The translations under genes were made by a program, and so were the position numbers. From the NCBI GenBank assembly GCA_963969395.1, contig OZ017802.1, positions 2,234,501 to 2,298,500 on the forward strand: a stretch of DNA of 64,000 nt, in the 5' to 3' direction. Source of the stretch: Pseudoscleropodium purum. Its lineage: Eukaryota > Streptophyta > Bryopsida > Hypnales > Brachytheciaceae. Positions 13,701 to 24,218 of the stretch are shown piece by piece; positions within the stretch are counted from its first letter, which is position 1; each line of letters starts with the position of its first letter. Under the pieces are notes generated by a model, which did not search any database, was not told the DNA's origin, and saw only the letters and a program-made list of their open reading frames with translations.

Positions 13701-14458
13701 GCATCAACCACATATATTCCTTCGAGCAACTTTAGGGAACAAGGGCTCCTTACCATAAGTCTCCCTATTATTGAGAATAAAACATTAAACCAAAATAGAT
13801 GAATCGTATATTATTACAGTGCAACAAAGGATAATTAACCACTTAATTCCAAAGTACTCAAACTAATTATAATAAGACTAATTTGAAATTTTATAATACA
13901 TAATAGAAACTCCTCTAACTTATCTATACTACATTCAAATAGAGCATTCTTTATTTTTTTTTTCACAAATATCTTGTATGATATTTCATGAAGCTTTTTC
14001 AATGAATATTGATTGAATAAATTGTACTTTTCACAATATTTATTACTTTCCCAAAGTGTAGATGAGCACTAAAGAATTTGGATTACATTCATATAAAGGA
14101 AAAATATCCTATTTTTGATAGGAACAAAATATAACCACTAAGATTGAAGGAGGCAAAATAATTCTACTATAGTTCCATCCAATTTCCAATTTCTATTGTA
14201 ATAAAGGTTATATTATCTGTTTTATGATTGGGATAGGGCCTCTTGGTGTAAATGATTTTGTTTATTCTTCAATGATGTAACTAACTCAATTACTTGATGT
14301 TTCATGCTTTTTTATACGTAGGTTTGAATTACTTCATATAGACATGGGAAGAAAAAAAATTAATTACAAAAGGCTTAAATATTGTTAGAAAATAACCAAT
14401 ATGAATGACCTTATTAAAAAAAGTATAATTCAAATGAGCTCGATTTGATAAGGAATGC
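10716..14458. other. Intergenic DNA with a GC-raised island at 12180-12780
   Basis: Mostly AT-rich with no recognised gene or element. The island at 12180-12780 is clearly richer in G and C, with GGGCAG/GGGCGGGCAGAC runs (12430-12490) and a G-run at 12541. It lacks a convincing open frame or splice pattern, so it may be a decayed gene start or an inserted fragment. Confidence 0.35.
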
Positions 14459-14460
14459 TA

Positions 14461-15034
14461 CTCCCTTTGTCCCACTAAAAAAAATCCAAATCATGCAAAA
14501 TACTTGTCCCATTAAAAAGCTCCACTTCCTAATTTTGATTGTGGAATAAGTTTTGGTGGGATTGGTCAACTTTGTGGGAGCAAGTCAAGCAATGAAGGAG
14601 CATTTTTTCTCTTAGAAATATTGGCCTTCCTCATATGAGGCACCTTGTACTTGCTATGCTTCCTGAGACAATAGTATTGACAATGTATTTGGTGACCACT
14701 CAGGTGCTACGAAGATTTGTTCATGAAGTGTTTTAAGTTTCTTTGTTGTAGATATTTAAGTTGGGGCACATATTTTTAGAATCCCAATGTTGCCACCAAC
14801 TTTTAAATCATCAAGAATGATGGAGTTGGCAACATTTACAAAGCATGCTCAAAAATGATACTTTTTGCATGGATTTTGGGTGCTTAGATGATGGTGCCTA
14901 AGTTGGAGCTTTTGCATAGATTTAAAAGATGGATTACTAGTTTTTGAATGGATGTATCACTAGCACAAAGACTAAAATTGTAGTTAATCCCTCGTGGGGA
15001 AGCTTTTTAGAGGTTATTAGTGGAACGGAGGGAA
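14461..15034. mobile_element. Stowaway-like (Tc1/mariner) non-autonomous element
   Basis: Left end TA + CTCCCTTTGTCCCACTAA; right end, read in reverse, TA + TTCCCTCCGTTCCACTAA. These inverted repeats of about 18 bp match the well-known Stowaway terminus (CTCCCTCCGTTCC type) and both are bordered by TA (14459-14460 and 15035-15036), the Tc1/mariner target. At 574 bp it is long for a Stowaway MITE, and no transposase frame remains inside. Confidence 0.7.
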
Positions 15035-15363
15035 TATATATTGGGGTGTATGGGTGCATAGATAAGTCATTTCTACTTGAAATTGATAATGTAGCTTAAA
15101 AGATAAAATTGAGTTAAATTCTCATTCAAAGAAAGAATACAAGTTCCAATTATCAAAATGTATATACAAAATCTGATTTGGACATTCTTTAGACATTAAC
15201 TCCACAAACACTACCACTAACAAGTATTATATGTTCCACAATCATTTACCCTATGAATTTTTTATATTTTATGTACACAAAAACTTTTAAATATGATAAT
15301 ATAATATCTTGCTATGTATGGAAGCACTTCTACCAATTGTGTATTGGACACCACCACATGTAT

Positions 15364-17232
15364 TTAATCCCTTGAGTTCTTTGAGTATGTTTTCATCTAA
15401 AATGCTTAAAAATTGTCATTTTGTTATACAAGTGTTAATTTTTTTTAAAAGGAGTTTTTTTGAAATATGTAGTTATAGGATCTTATAGTATATTGTCTTG
15501 AAAACATGTTGAAAACACTTGGTAAAAATTTCAAAAATTTCTAGTGCAAGGATTGTAAGACATAAGCATTCAAATTCACTGAAATCACTTTTTTGGCCTT
15601 ACAAAAAATAGGGTAGTTGTACTTCACAAGCTCATTTTTCTATGAAAAAATGTCCAAAATGGTGGTGCTTCTTTGGATTCTTTTTCCTAAACAAGTTTGC
15701 TGCATGCTTAAGAAATTTTACATCATTTGGAATTGTACAATATGTATGAAAAAAATAATAAGGAGAAAGAAGTAGAAAATGACTTAAAATACTAAGCTGT
15801 TAAGAATTTAGTTATAGAATCAAAAAATGCCAATCCAAATAGTTATAATGTTGTAATAAACAATCTACACATTATGATTTTATTTTTTTCAAACAATAAT
15901 GAAACTTAACCCCTAAAGGACCAAACTACATTTTTTGGCAACATAGAAATTTTGGGCAAGTATGTGACTAAAGATTTCTATATTTTTGGCCCAAATTTTG
16001 ATAGAAGGTGTGGATAAGGAATATCTTTCATGTGCACTGAATTTCAAGACATTTGAAAATATGAGTCAAAATTATAGCCTAATATGTAGTTTATTTTTCA
16101 ACTCGGACAGTTTAGGCAAATCTGAAAAAATCATTTTTTCAAAAACTCAAATTTGAAATTGGTTTCCTAGATTTATATATACATTAAGAGCTTTGAATTG
16201 TTCCATTTTGATCAATGAGTCAAAAGTTATGAGGTATTTTAGTTTGCGGGCAGTTATAGATTCTCTATCCCAAAATAAATTTTGAAGTCCTTTAATGAAC
16301 TCAATTTTCAATATTTTTGGAAAAAAATAAAAACATTAGGAGAAGATTGTTTATTAAAACATTACAACCATTGGGATTGGCATTTTTCAATTCCATAAAT
16401 AAATTGTTAATAATTTAGTATTTTGAACCATTCTCTATATCTTTCTACTTATTATTTTTTTTCTATATGTTGTATAATTATAAATGATCTAAAACTTTTC
16501 AAGCATGGAACCATTATGCCTTGAAGATTGAATCCAAAGAGATGCAATCATTTTGAACATTTTTTCATACAAATGTGACCTTGTGAAGTTCAGTTGCTCA
16601 TTTTTTTGCAAGGACAGAAAAATGATTTTTGTCACTTCAAATGCTAATATCTTACAATCTACACAGTGGGGATTTTTGAATTTTTTACCATATCTTTTAA
16701 AACTAGTGTACAACAAGATCCTATGGTTACAAGTATCCAAAAATGTTTTTTTTTCTAAATTTTAAAACTTGTATAAAAAAAATGGCAATTTTGGAGCGTT
16801 TTTGGCAAAAACATAGTCAAGGAACTTTAGGGGTTAAGTTAAATAAGGGACTTCAAAGTTTATTTTAGAGTAGAGAATCTATAACTTTCTGCAAATAAAA
16901 ATTCATAACTTTCATCTCATTGATCAAAATGGAATGATTTAAAGCTTTTCATATACATATAAATCTAGAAAACTAAATTTTCAAATTTTTGTTTTTGAAA
17001 GAAGTGATTTTTTTAATCTACTTGGACTACCCATTTACGAAAAACAATGACATATTAGGCCATAACTTTTGACTCATATTTCCAAATGTCATGAAATTTA
17101 GTGCATACAATAGTTATTCTCATCCACACCTTCTAACAAATTGTAGCTTAAAATATACAAATCCTCATTCGCAATAAATTGTCCAAAATTGCTATGTTGC
17201 CAAAAAACATATGATGGTCTTTTAGAGGTTAA
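15364..17232 (-). mobile_element. Family A TTAA element, outer copy, interrupted by a second family A copy
   Basis: Reverse-oriented family A element whose left end is TTAA + TCCCTTGAG (15364) and whose right end is CTTTTAGAGG + TTAA (17229-17232). The inner copy at 15906-16837 splits it: left part 15368-15905, right part 16838-17228. The two parts join into the normal order seen in the uninterrupted copy at 40295-41238. Total length without the insert is about 940 bp. Non-coding. Confidence 0.8.
15906..16837 (+). mobile_element. Family A TTAA element, inner complete copy (piggyBac-like, non-autonomous)
   Basis: Best-preserved copy: TTAA (15906-15909), CCCCTAAAGGACCAAAC start at 15910, and AAGGAACTTTAGGGG end at 16833 followed by TTAA (16834-16837). 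The body is 924 bp and has no transposase frame. Landmarks in order: 'atgagtcaaaagttatga', 'ccattgggattg', 'ctatatgttgta', 'ttttttcatacaaatgtgacc'. It sits inside another family A copy, so the insertion site can be reconstructed. TTAA target plus CCC-starting inverted repeats are the hallmarks of piggyBac; the assignment without a transposase is inference. Confidence 0.8.
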
Positions 17233-17534
17233 GGACTCTAGCCAAACGTGCAAAGGCACTCCAAACCATCACAAACATTCAACTTAGAGTTAAAAATAAG
17301 CTCTTGACAATTTTAGGCACACTTCTTATATACTTTCCACTATACTCTAATTTGTTGAGAATTCTTTCAATCTCAACGATATTCCTAGTCTAAATAACTT
17401 TACTTAGTCTTCTAGTTTGTCTAATACAAGTGTTTTGGAGCAAATACTAATCTCTCTGCTATGTATTATGCATTGAGATAGGATTTTATAATTTTGAATT
17501 ATTAAAATATGTGTTTATAATGATAATAAAAAAA
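17233..17534. other. Intergenic DNA, nothing recognised
   Basis: AT-rich and non-coding; no inverted-repeat ends seen. Confidence 0.35.
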
Positions 17535-17709
17535 AACTTTAACCCTTCGTAACTTTTACATACAATATCCAAATGTCATGTTCTTTGGAGTGCTGAAATT
17601 TCCATTCACTTGCCAACAAGAAAACATGAAAATTGGACCAAATGAATGTAATGATAGTAACTAGGCAGACAGTGCCCCAAAGTGGTGGTTTTGCGGTACC
17701 CACCTCAAG
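17535..17709 (+). repeat. Family D MITE, truncated copy
   Basis: Matches the right half of the complete family D copies: 'aacccttcgtaacttttacat', 'atccaaatgtcatgttctttgg', 'cacttgccaacaagaaaa' and the GGTACCCACCT end near 17695-17705. The left inverted repeat is missing. Non-coding. Confidence 0.6.
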
Positions 17710-20024
17710 GGTTTAAGAGAGACCACATCGCAGCAATGAAGTTTATGAAAAAGCACCCCCTTTCCCACGTCCCCATTGTAAGGAGGCCATTGTTTGGTGT
17801 GTGGCATCACACTATCAGAAACAGATCAATGTGACATCCTTGTAAAACTTTTAAATTTTTGTCTTTTTCCAACACAAAAGCTTTCCCTTTCCCTTTCCCT
17901 TTTTCTTTCTCTTTTTCGTCTCAAATGACTCAACTTCACTTTACAAATTCGGTACACGGCTTAGCTTTTATGTTGCAAAGATACTACAACAGTAGCCAAA
18001 CTGAAAGGGTGGGTTGGGTTGGGGTGAGGGGGAATATGGGATGCAAGTGTTGCTTGTACCCACAAGCCATGTCCTTAATGTACAATTTTTGTACATGATA
18101 GTAAGGTGAGTATGCAACCCCCCGTGCAAGCAAGTTCCACGGCCAAGCTCCCCAATGTTGGGTTCCTTTATTTTTTGGGGCGCAAATGAAAAAGAGAATG
18201 AATTCATTGCCGAGACGGATACTGGGAACCCCACCCAAGCCAGCCAACGCTCCCATGTGTTATTACTGTACTCAGTGATTCTTTACAGCTACAGGCTGCC
18301 TCATAATGCTGCCGAGGATGGGCCCCCAACAAACATATCCCAGGCACAATGAATTGATCCATGGGTCGCCCGTCCGTCCGTTGGGTGTTTCATATGCCAA
18401 CCCAAATAATCACTCGAGGAATATTATAATTTTTCTTCCTTGGGTCGTGGATCCAAACAAAGGGTCAGACCATTAATGATTGACACACTCCAAGCGACAA
18501 AAAAGCACGCAAAGGCTCTTTGGATTTGAAAAATGACTGTGCAGAATTTCGAACAGAGAAAACGTGAGTGACACTGTGCCCTTGACCCAGTGAATTCTGG
18601 ACACGGTGCACAATTGAGACGCGCAGACAACAACAAGCTTATTGCAGTTGGATAAGTTAAGCCTCACTACGGATGGATGGGACGGACAACGAGGGCATAT
18701 CGGTACTTCTTGCTTCCAAACCGTGTCGGGTAACTCCATCACTCCTTCTCATGTGTAGAAGTTCGAGTTTGAGTTTTTAGTGGCAACTTTATGCTCATCT
18801 TTGTGCTATTACATTGTGATTTGTAATTTGGAGCTTAGAATGAGTAGTTTAGTCCTATTGGGAGTTGGATTTTTGCCAAGTAGGCTTAGATGTGCTAGCC
18901 ATTTGGACTATGGTTGAGAAGCCCATTAGGATTTGAAGTGGTCCAAGTTAAGATGATGGCCACGACTTTTTTTTTTTTTCATTTTTTATGAAGTGCCAAA
19001 GTAGCAATATAAAATGTTGTGGTGGTGCTCCAAATTTCATCATTCATCCACATATTGGATAGAAAAGATTACATTTGTACATATCACATGTCCATAATTT
19101 TATTTTCATCCACAATCAAGCAATTTCATCCAAGATTTTTTTGTAATTCAAAGTTTTTTGGCAAAAAATTTCAAGATTTGTTGCCATTTTTTAGCCAAAT
19201 TATTTTTTGGGGTGCAATTTGGCACCCCCCTCAAAAAAAAAGCCTCGATGACAGGCAATCTAGAATTGGTATGGTTCCAATTTGATGATTATTTGTGTGG
19301 TTAAGAAGTTGAATTGGGATGGAAGTTCAACCACTAGAGGAGCCTATTAAGGTGTTGGCTTCTAAGATTTTTTTAATCCACTATTGAGAGAGTTCAATGT
19401 GAGTTTTGGCCCGAATTAGTTGTGTTTTTTTGTTTTTTGTTTTTTGTATTGAGTAAGATGAAGAAGTATGTTGAAACAAAAGAGAACTAATGAGAAAAAA
19501 AATAGTGCAAATCAAAGAATTTACAAGTTGTAAACGGTGATGTGGTCACCAATTAATTGAATGAGAAAAAAATATTATTTTGAAACTAATTGGTTGTGCA
19601 TCTTTGGTGTGAATGTGATAACATGTGTAACGTGTGTATGAAGAATGCAAATTGGATGTGTAAAACCTTCATGACGTTTGTCTACCAAGTTGGTAGATAT
19701 TTGATTGAGTAAATGTCTTTGGGTTCAATTTGTTGTGTTAATGAAAGAATTGTTAAGAAACCAATTTGGTCTCAACTTGTGTAGCTATTTATACAATGTA
19801 GAGTCAAATGGAAAGTGTGAGTGTGTAGTTTGAATCAATATAATTTCAAGTCAAAATATTAGAATGAGCTAGTGAGTGTATTGATGGAAGATATAAGATT
19901 GGTTTAGAAATCAGTAAAATTGAGACTTTTAATTTATCTCCCTTCTTGAATGTTTCCCTTGGATCAAACATTATACTATAGAGGATAATTTCCTAATTGA
20001 CAATCATTCCTTTTCAACACCATG
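17710..20024. other. Intergenic DNA with a GC-raised island (17860-18760)
   Basis: From 17860 to 18760 the base composition is less AT-rich than the surroundings, with TTTCCC units at 17879-17912, GGGTTGGGTTGGGG-type G runs near 18009 and CCGTCCGTCCG near 18372. The open frames on both strands show no recognisable domain. The rest, to 20024, is AT-rich with long T and A runs. Confidence 0.35.
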
Positions 20025-20326
20025 GGAATTTGATATAGATTTGATGCATTAAAAAAAATGTACGATTGGTTGGAAGGTGTTGTTGCAAAAAAAATATGAT
20101 TCAAAAAATAGGAGCCAAATTATTTGAGATTTTTTTTTTTCAAAAATAAACTTTTTTGTATAGAAAAATATGTAGTTTATTTATATGTCTAGTTACTCCT
20201 ACTATGGAACTTGACATAAATTTGATGCACTTGAAACACATATGATTGGTTGGAAGTAGTTGGAAAGGAAATATAATTATGAAAATAGGAGCCAAATTAT
20301 TTGAGGTTTTTGTATAGGAAAATACT
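20025..20326. repeat. Imperfect direct duplication, offset about 180 bp
   Basis: The order 'gatttgatgcat', 'gattggttggaag', 'aataggagccaaattatttgag' and 'tgtataga/gaaaata' occurs at 20036-20170 and again at 20220-20326. Second copy lacks a poly-T insert. It directly abuts the family A element starting at 20330. Non-coding. Confidence 0.6.
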
Positions 20327-20329
20327 AGT

Positions 20330-21341
20330 TTAACCCTAAAGGACCATCATGTTCTATTCAGATGCATAGCAATTTTAGGTGAAGATGTATAGGTAAAGAT
20401 TTTTATATTTTTGGCCCAAATTTTAGTAGAAGGTGGAGACCAAGAATATTTTTCATATGCACTAAATTTCATGACATTTGAAAATATGAGTCAAAAGTTA
20501 TGGCCTCATATGTTATTTCTTTTTGTAAACGTGTAGTTTTGTCCAATCAAAATAAATCAATTTTTTCATAAACAAAAATTTGAAATTGGATTTCAAACAT
20601 TATATACACATAGAATTTGTTGGACATAGGTTCGTTGTCATTATGAACATAGACTTTATCCACGCCGGCCTTCTATGAAGATCAAAGTTTTTATTATTAT
20701 TCTACATGGAAAGCTTTGAGTCATTCCATTTTGATCAATGACTGAAAAGTTATGAAGATTTTTTGTTTGCGGACAATTATGGATTCTCTACTCTAAAATA
20801 AACTTTGAAATCTTTTATCTTACTCAATTTTCAATATTTTGGAAAAAAATAAAATCCTAGATTTTACATTGTTTATTCCAACATTGCAACCATTGGGATT
20901 GACATTTTTTTATTCTATAATTAAAATTTTAACAATTTAGTATTTTGAATCATTCTCTTATTTACTTACTATTTTTTTTCTATATGTTGTACAATTCTAA
21001 AATGATCTAAAATTTTTCAAGCATGTGGTCAACTTGTCTAGGAAAAAGAGAAGAAGCACCACCATTTGAGACATTTTTTCATAGAAAAGTGAGATTGTGA
21101 AGTGTAGCTATTCTGTTTTTCCTAGAGTCTAAAAAATGATTTCAATGAATTTGAGTGCTTACACCTTGCAATCCTCACTTTGGAAATTTCTAAAATTTTT
21201 ACCACATGTTCTTAAGTCAATATACTACAAGATCTTGTTGTTACATGTGTAAAAAAAATTCAAGAATTTGGTACTTGTACTAAAGTTGGCAATTTTTTAA
21301 CATTTTTGATGAAAACATAATTATAGAACTGTAGGGGTTAA
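20330..21341 (+). mobile_element. Family A TTAA element with internal insertion
   Basis: TTAA (20330-20333) + CCCTAAAGGACC at the left end, CTGTAGGGG + TTAA (21338-21341) at the right end. Same internal order as the other copies. It is about 80-90 bp longer because of an extra segment around 20614-20700 that begins 'agaatttgttggacatagg' and ends 'attattattctac'; the other copies lack it. Non-coding. Confidence 0.8.
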
Positions 21342-21579
21342 GTCACCATGCTTGAACGTTGAGAAAAGCCACTCATTTTTTTAAAACATTTATGAAGGCA
21401 AAGTGAATGGTTTCTAATTTATGCATAATCAACCTGATGAACTTATAGAAGGATTTGCTTGAATCCATCAAGATAAATTTCTAAAGTAAGGGCAAATTCA
21501 TGATATGAAGAAGTTAGTTTGGCCTCCTAATTCAACAAATCTAAAACCTATAGAGAACCTTGTGTGGTAGCACAAAATC

Positions 21580-21582
21580 ATG
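21580..21582. repeat. Target site duplication (ATG), left side of the CACTA element
   Basis: ATG directly precedes CACTACAAG; the same ATG follows the right end at 33592-33594. A 3-bp duplication is diagnostic of the CACTA superfamily. Confidence 0.85.
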
Positions 21583-21784
21583 CACTACAAGAAAATGAGT
21601 GTTTTATGACTAAGCTAAGTGATTTACTTTCAGTCATATAATTAGGCAGTCATATTTGCAATCATATTGATTTGGAAGTATGGAGAACCATTTTTAGTCG
21701 TATTTTGCCAACATAGCGTATATGTTGACTTTCCTTGGAGGCTTGACATTTTCATGAGCTGCCCGGACAAAATAAAAAATTCCT

Positions 21785-22090
21785 ACATAGAATGTGACTC
21801 ATCCCAGTCATATTTTAGTTGATGTGAATTGTGATTGTGGTGAGTCATATTTTAAGTGATATGGAATATGACTACGATGAGTCAAATTTTGAGTCATATT
21901 TTTAAGTAATATGGAATATGACTACAATGAGTCTTATTTTAAGTGATATGAAATATGACTATAGTGAATCATATTTTGAGTGATATGAAATATGATTGTG
22001 GCGAGTCATATTTTGAGTAATATAGGATATGATTGTAGTGAGTCATATTTTGGTTGATGTAGCATATGATTATAGTGAGTCATTTTTTTG
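21785..22090. repeat. CACTA subterminal repeat array, about 37-bp units
   Basis: About eight consecutive degenerate units of the form TGATATGGAATATGACTA + CGATGAGTCATATTTTGAG. In CACTA elements such arrays near the ends bind the element-encoded DNA-binding protein (TNPA-type); here that role is inferred from position. Related but less regular motifs lie at 33300-33570 near the other end. Confidence 0.75.
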
Positions 22091-22269
22091 TTCAAGTTAA
22101 TACTAAAAGATAGTAAGAATTAAAAGCTAAGATATAAAAGAGGCAACAAAAACAAAAACAAAAAACCAATAAGAAGCAAGAATGAGACAACGTAAAGATA
22201 CAATAAAAGATAATAAGAGGCAAGACTTAACAAACAATAGGAAATAATGTCTAAAAGACAGCAATTAAG

Positions 22270-22700
22270 CAAAAGTTAAAATTCAACTTGAGGCAACAAT
22301 CTTAAAACAACAACCTTGAAGTAACAATTTTGAAGCAATAATTAAGAAACAACTAAAAAACAATAACAAACTAGCAACAACTTTGAAGCAACAACAAACC
22401 AACAACAACTAGAAATAAAAAAAATTAAGAAACAACAACAAAAAAGCAACAATTAACTAATATCAACTAAGAAACAACAACAAATTACTTAGCAACAACT
22501 AATTAACAACAAATTAGTAACAACTATAAAACAACAATAAACTAACAACAAAAAATTAGCAACAATTATAAAGCAACAACAAACTAGCAACAACTATGAA
22601 ACAACAACAAACTAAGATGCAAGAAGCAACAAGAGATTAGTAACAACTAAGAAATAACAACTAAAACCTCGATAACTAAACAACAACTAAAACATAACAA
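22270..22700. repeat. Low-complexity CAACAACTAA-rich tract
   Basis: Irregular runs of AACAACAACTA/AACAACAAACTAGC with almost no G on the plus strand. It merges into the 90-bp minisatellite that follows. Non-coding. Confidence 0.6.
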
Positions 22701-23300
22701 TACAACAATTAGAACTTCAGAAAACAAAAGAAGGAAGAAGAAACAATAATTAAAAAGCAACAATTAAACAACCTAAGCTAAAACACAACAACACAACAAT
22801 TAAAACTTCAAACAACAAAAGAAGGAAGAAGAAACAAGAGTTAAAAAGCAACAACTAAACAACAACAATTAAAATACAACAACACAACAATTAGAACTTC
22901 AAAAAACAAAAGAAACAAGAAGAAACAAGAGTTAAAAAGCAACAACTAAACAACCTAAGCTAAAACACAACATTACAACAATTAGAACTTCAAACAACAA
23001 AAGAAGGAAGAAGAAATAAGGGTTAAAAAGCAAAAACCAAACAACAACTAAAACACAACAACACAACAATTAAAACTTCAAACAACAAAAGAAGGAAGAA
23101 AAAACAAGAGTTAAAAAGCAACAACTAAAACACAAAATCACAACAATTAAAACTTCAAAAAACAAAAGTAACAAGAAGAAACATGAGTTAGAAAGCAACA
23201 AATAAACAACAACAACAACAAAAACACAATAACACAACAATTAGAACTTCAAACAACAAAAGAAGGAAGAAGAAACAAGAGTTAGAAAGCAACAAAAAAC
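22700..23300. repeat. Minisatellite, about 7 copies of a 90-bp unit
   Basis: The landmark TTAGAACTTC / TTAAAACTTC recurs near 22709, 22799, 22891, 22981, 23071, 23149 and 23241, giving spacings of 90, 92, 90, 90, 78 and 92 bases. Each unit continues with AACAACAAAAGAAGGAAGAA and then GAGTTAAAAAGCAACAAC. Purine-rich and non-coding, inside the left arm of the CACTA element. Confidence 0.85.
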
Positions 23301-23635
23301 AAAGAAGATGAAGCAAATGAAGTGGCAGCTAGGTTTTTAAAACCCTAAAAAATGATGGCTAGGATTTCAAGATCCCCAAAAAACAATGGCTAGGATTTTA
23401 CAATTTTGAGCAATAATTTATTTACATTTTTTTAGGTTGCCCAAATTTTTAGGAGGTTGCTCGAAAAAAAATTCAAAAAAAATGTGAACCTACAAAAATG
23501 TGACTATAGAATATGACTGCACAAAGGACTGAACATAATGATTGGCATTGAAATATGATAGCACTTAGTGAGTGAATTTGCATATTTTTGATGAACTCAC
23601 ATGCTTCATGATTGTATAATATAGGAGACATGAAG

Positions 23636-23829
23636 ATGATATGTCAACTCGTGAACAAGAACACCAACAATATGGGCGTCAAAAACGAAAAAACTAGATA
23701 CAATATCCAAGGGAATTGTGTGATGAAGAGTTCTATATTTAGTTTCCAAAGGCGGTGTTGCGTGCCCTGGAAGATGAGATTGACGAAGTAAAAGAGGATG
23801 TGAGAGCTTTAAAGTTACCTCCATGAGAT
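23636..23829 (+). pseudogene. CACTA TNP2-like transposase, upstream fragment interrupted by the retrotransposon
   Basis: A continuous frame (with in-frame stops at the codons after RQKRKN, after FYI and after LKLPP) reads STREQEHQQYGRQKRKN, CDEEFYI and AVLRALEDEIDEVKEDVRAL. It ends at the GAGAT target duplication of the chromovirus. The frame continues in phase on the other side of the retrotransposon (29514 onward), where clear transposase homology begins, so both are parts of one former gene. This part alone has no recognised domain. Confidence 0.6.
23825..23829. repeat. Chromovirus target site duplication GAGAT (left)
   Basis: GAGAT precedes the 5' LTR and recurs at 29514-29518 after the 3' LTR; a 5-bp duplication is normal for Ty3/gypsy integrases. 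Confidence 0.9.
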
Positions 23830-24085
23830 TGTTACAAACTCGTTCGTAACAAGTGAATGGTTGTAACGGTTAGGGTTAGTTGGTCTCTCCCTTGTCTTTA
23901 ATAACCATGAGAAGAGGGTTGTTCCTCACTTGACATTTTGCTTAATGAAGATAAGATGATTTCACCACAATGTGTAAGTTTGATTCTTCTTGTCGTTGTT
24001 ATAATTTAGTTGTAAGTTAGTATTGATTTACTTTGAATGCAATCCAAGTAGAGCATCGACTTCCTTGTTGAATCGATCTATAACA
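23830..24085 (+). repeat. 5' LTR of the chromovirus
   Basis: Starts TGTTACAAAC and ends CTATAACA (TG...CA with a short inverted repeat TGTTA/TAACA). 256 bp, about 94.5 percent identical to the 3' LTR by hand count. A TATA-like TTTAATAA lies at 23897-23904. Confidence 0.95.
23897..23937 (+). promoter_or_regulatory. Putative LTR core promoter and transcript 5' end
   Basis: TTTAATAA at 23897-23904 resembles a TATA box. The sequence ACTTGACATT begins 31 bases downstream (23928-23937), at normal TATA-to-start distance, and is exactly complementary to the 10 bases beginning one base after the LTR. The 3' LTR keeps the same arrangement. If transcription starts near 23928, U3 is about 98 bp. The start site is inferred, not measured. 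Confidence 0.5.
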
Positions 24086-24086
24086 T

Positions 24087-24096
24087 AATGTCAAGT
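24087..24096 (+). other. Putative self-priming primer binding site of the chromovirus
   Basis: AATGTCAAGT lies one base after the 5' LTR, where the primer binding site is expected. It does not begin with TGG, so it cannot pair with a tRNA CCA end, and it is not the initiator-Met type used by most plant Ty3/gypsy elements. It is the perfect reverse complement of ACTTGACATT at 23928-23937 in the LTR. In Tf1 and sushi the 5' end of the transcript folds back onto the binding site in this way and primes reverse transcription. Confidence 0.5.
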
Positions 24097-24218
24097 CACT
24101 TAAAGTCCATGCTCTAATTTGAATTCCCAAGTTGAAGGTGCATTGATGGCATTGATCCGGGGCCGTTGCAAGGAGGGATTTTGTATGATTATTTGATTCA
24201 TGAATCTAATATCCTTCA

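Noticed and set aside
15906..16837. Family A as PIF/Harbinger (Tourist) MITEs with 3-bp duplications
   Set aside because: A 3-bp TTA or TAA duplication would leave unequal termini; only the 4-bp TTAA gives symmetric CCCC...GGGG ends on both sides.
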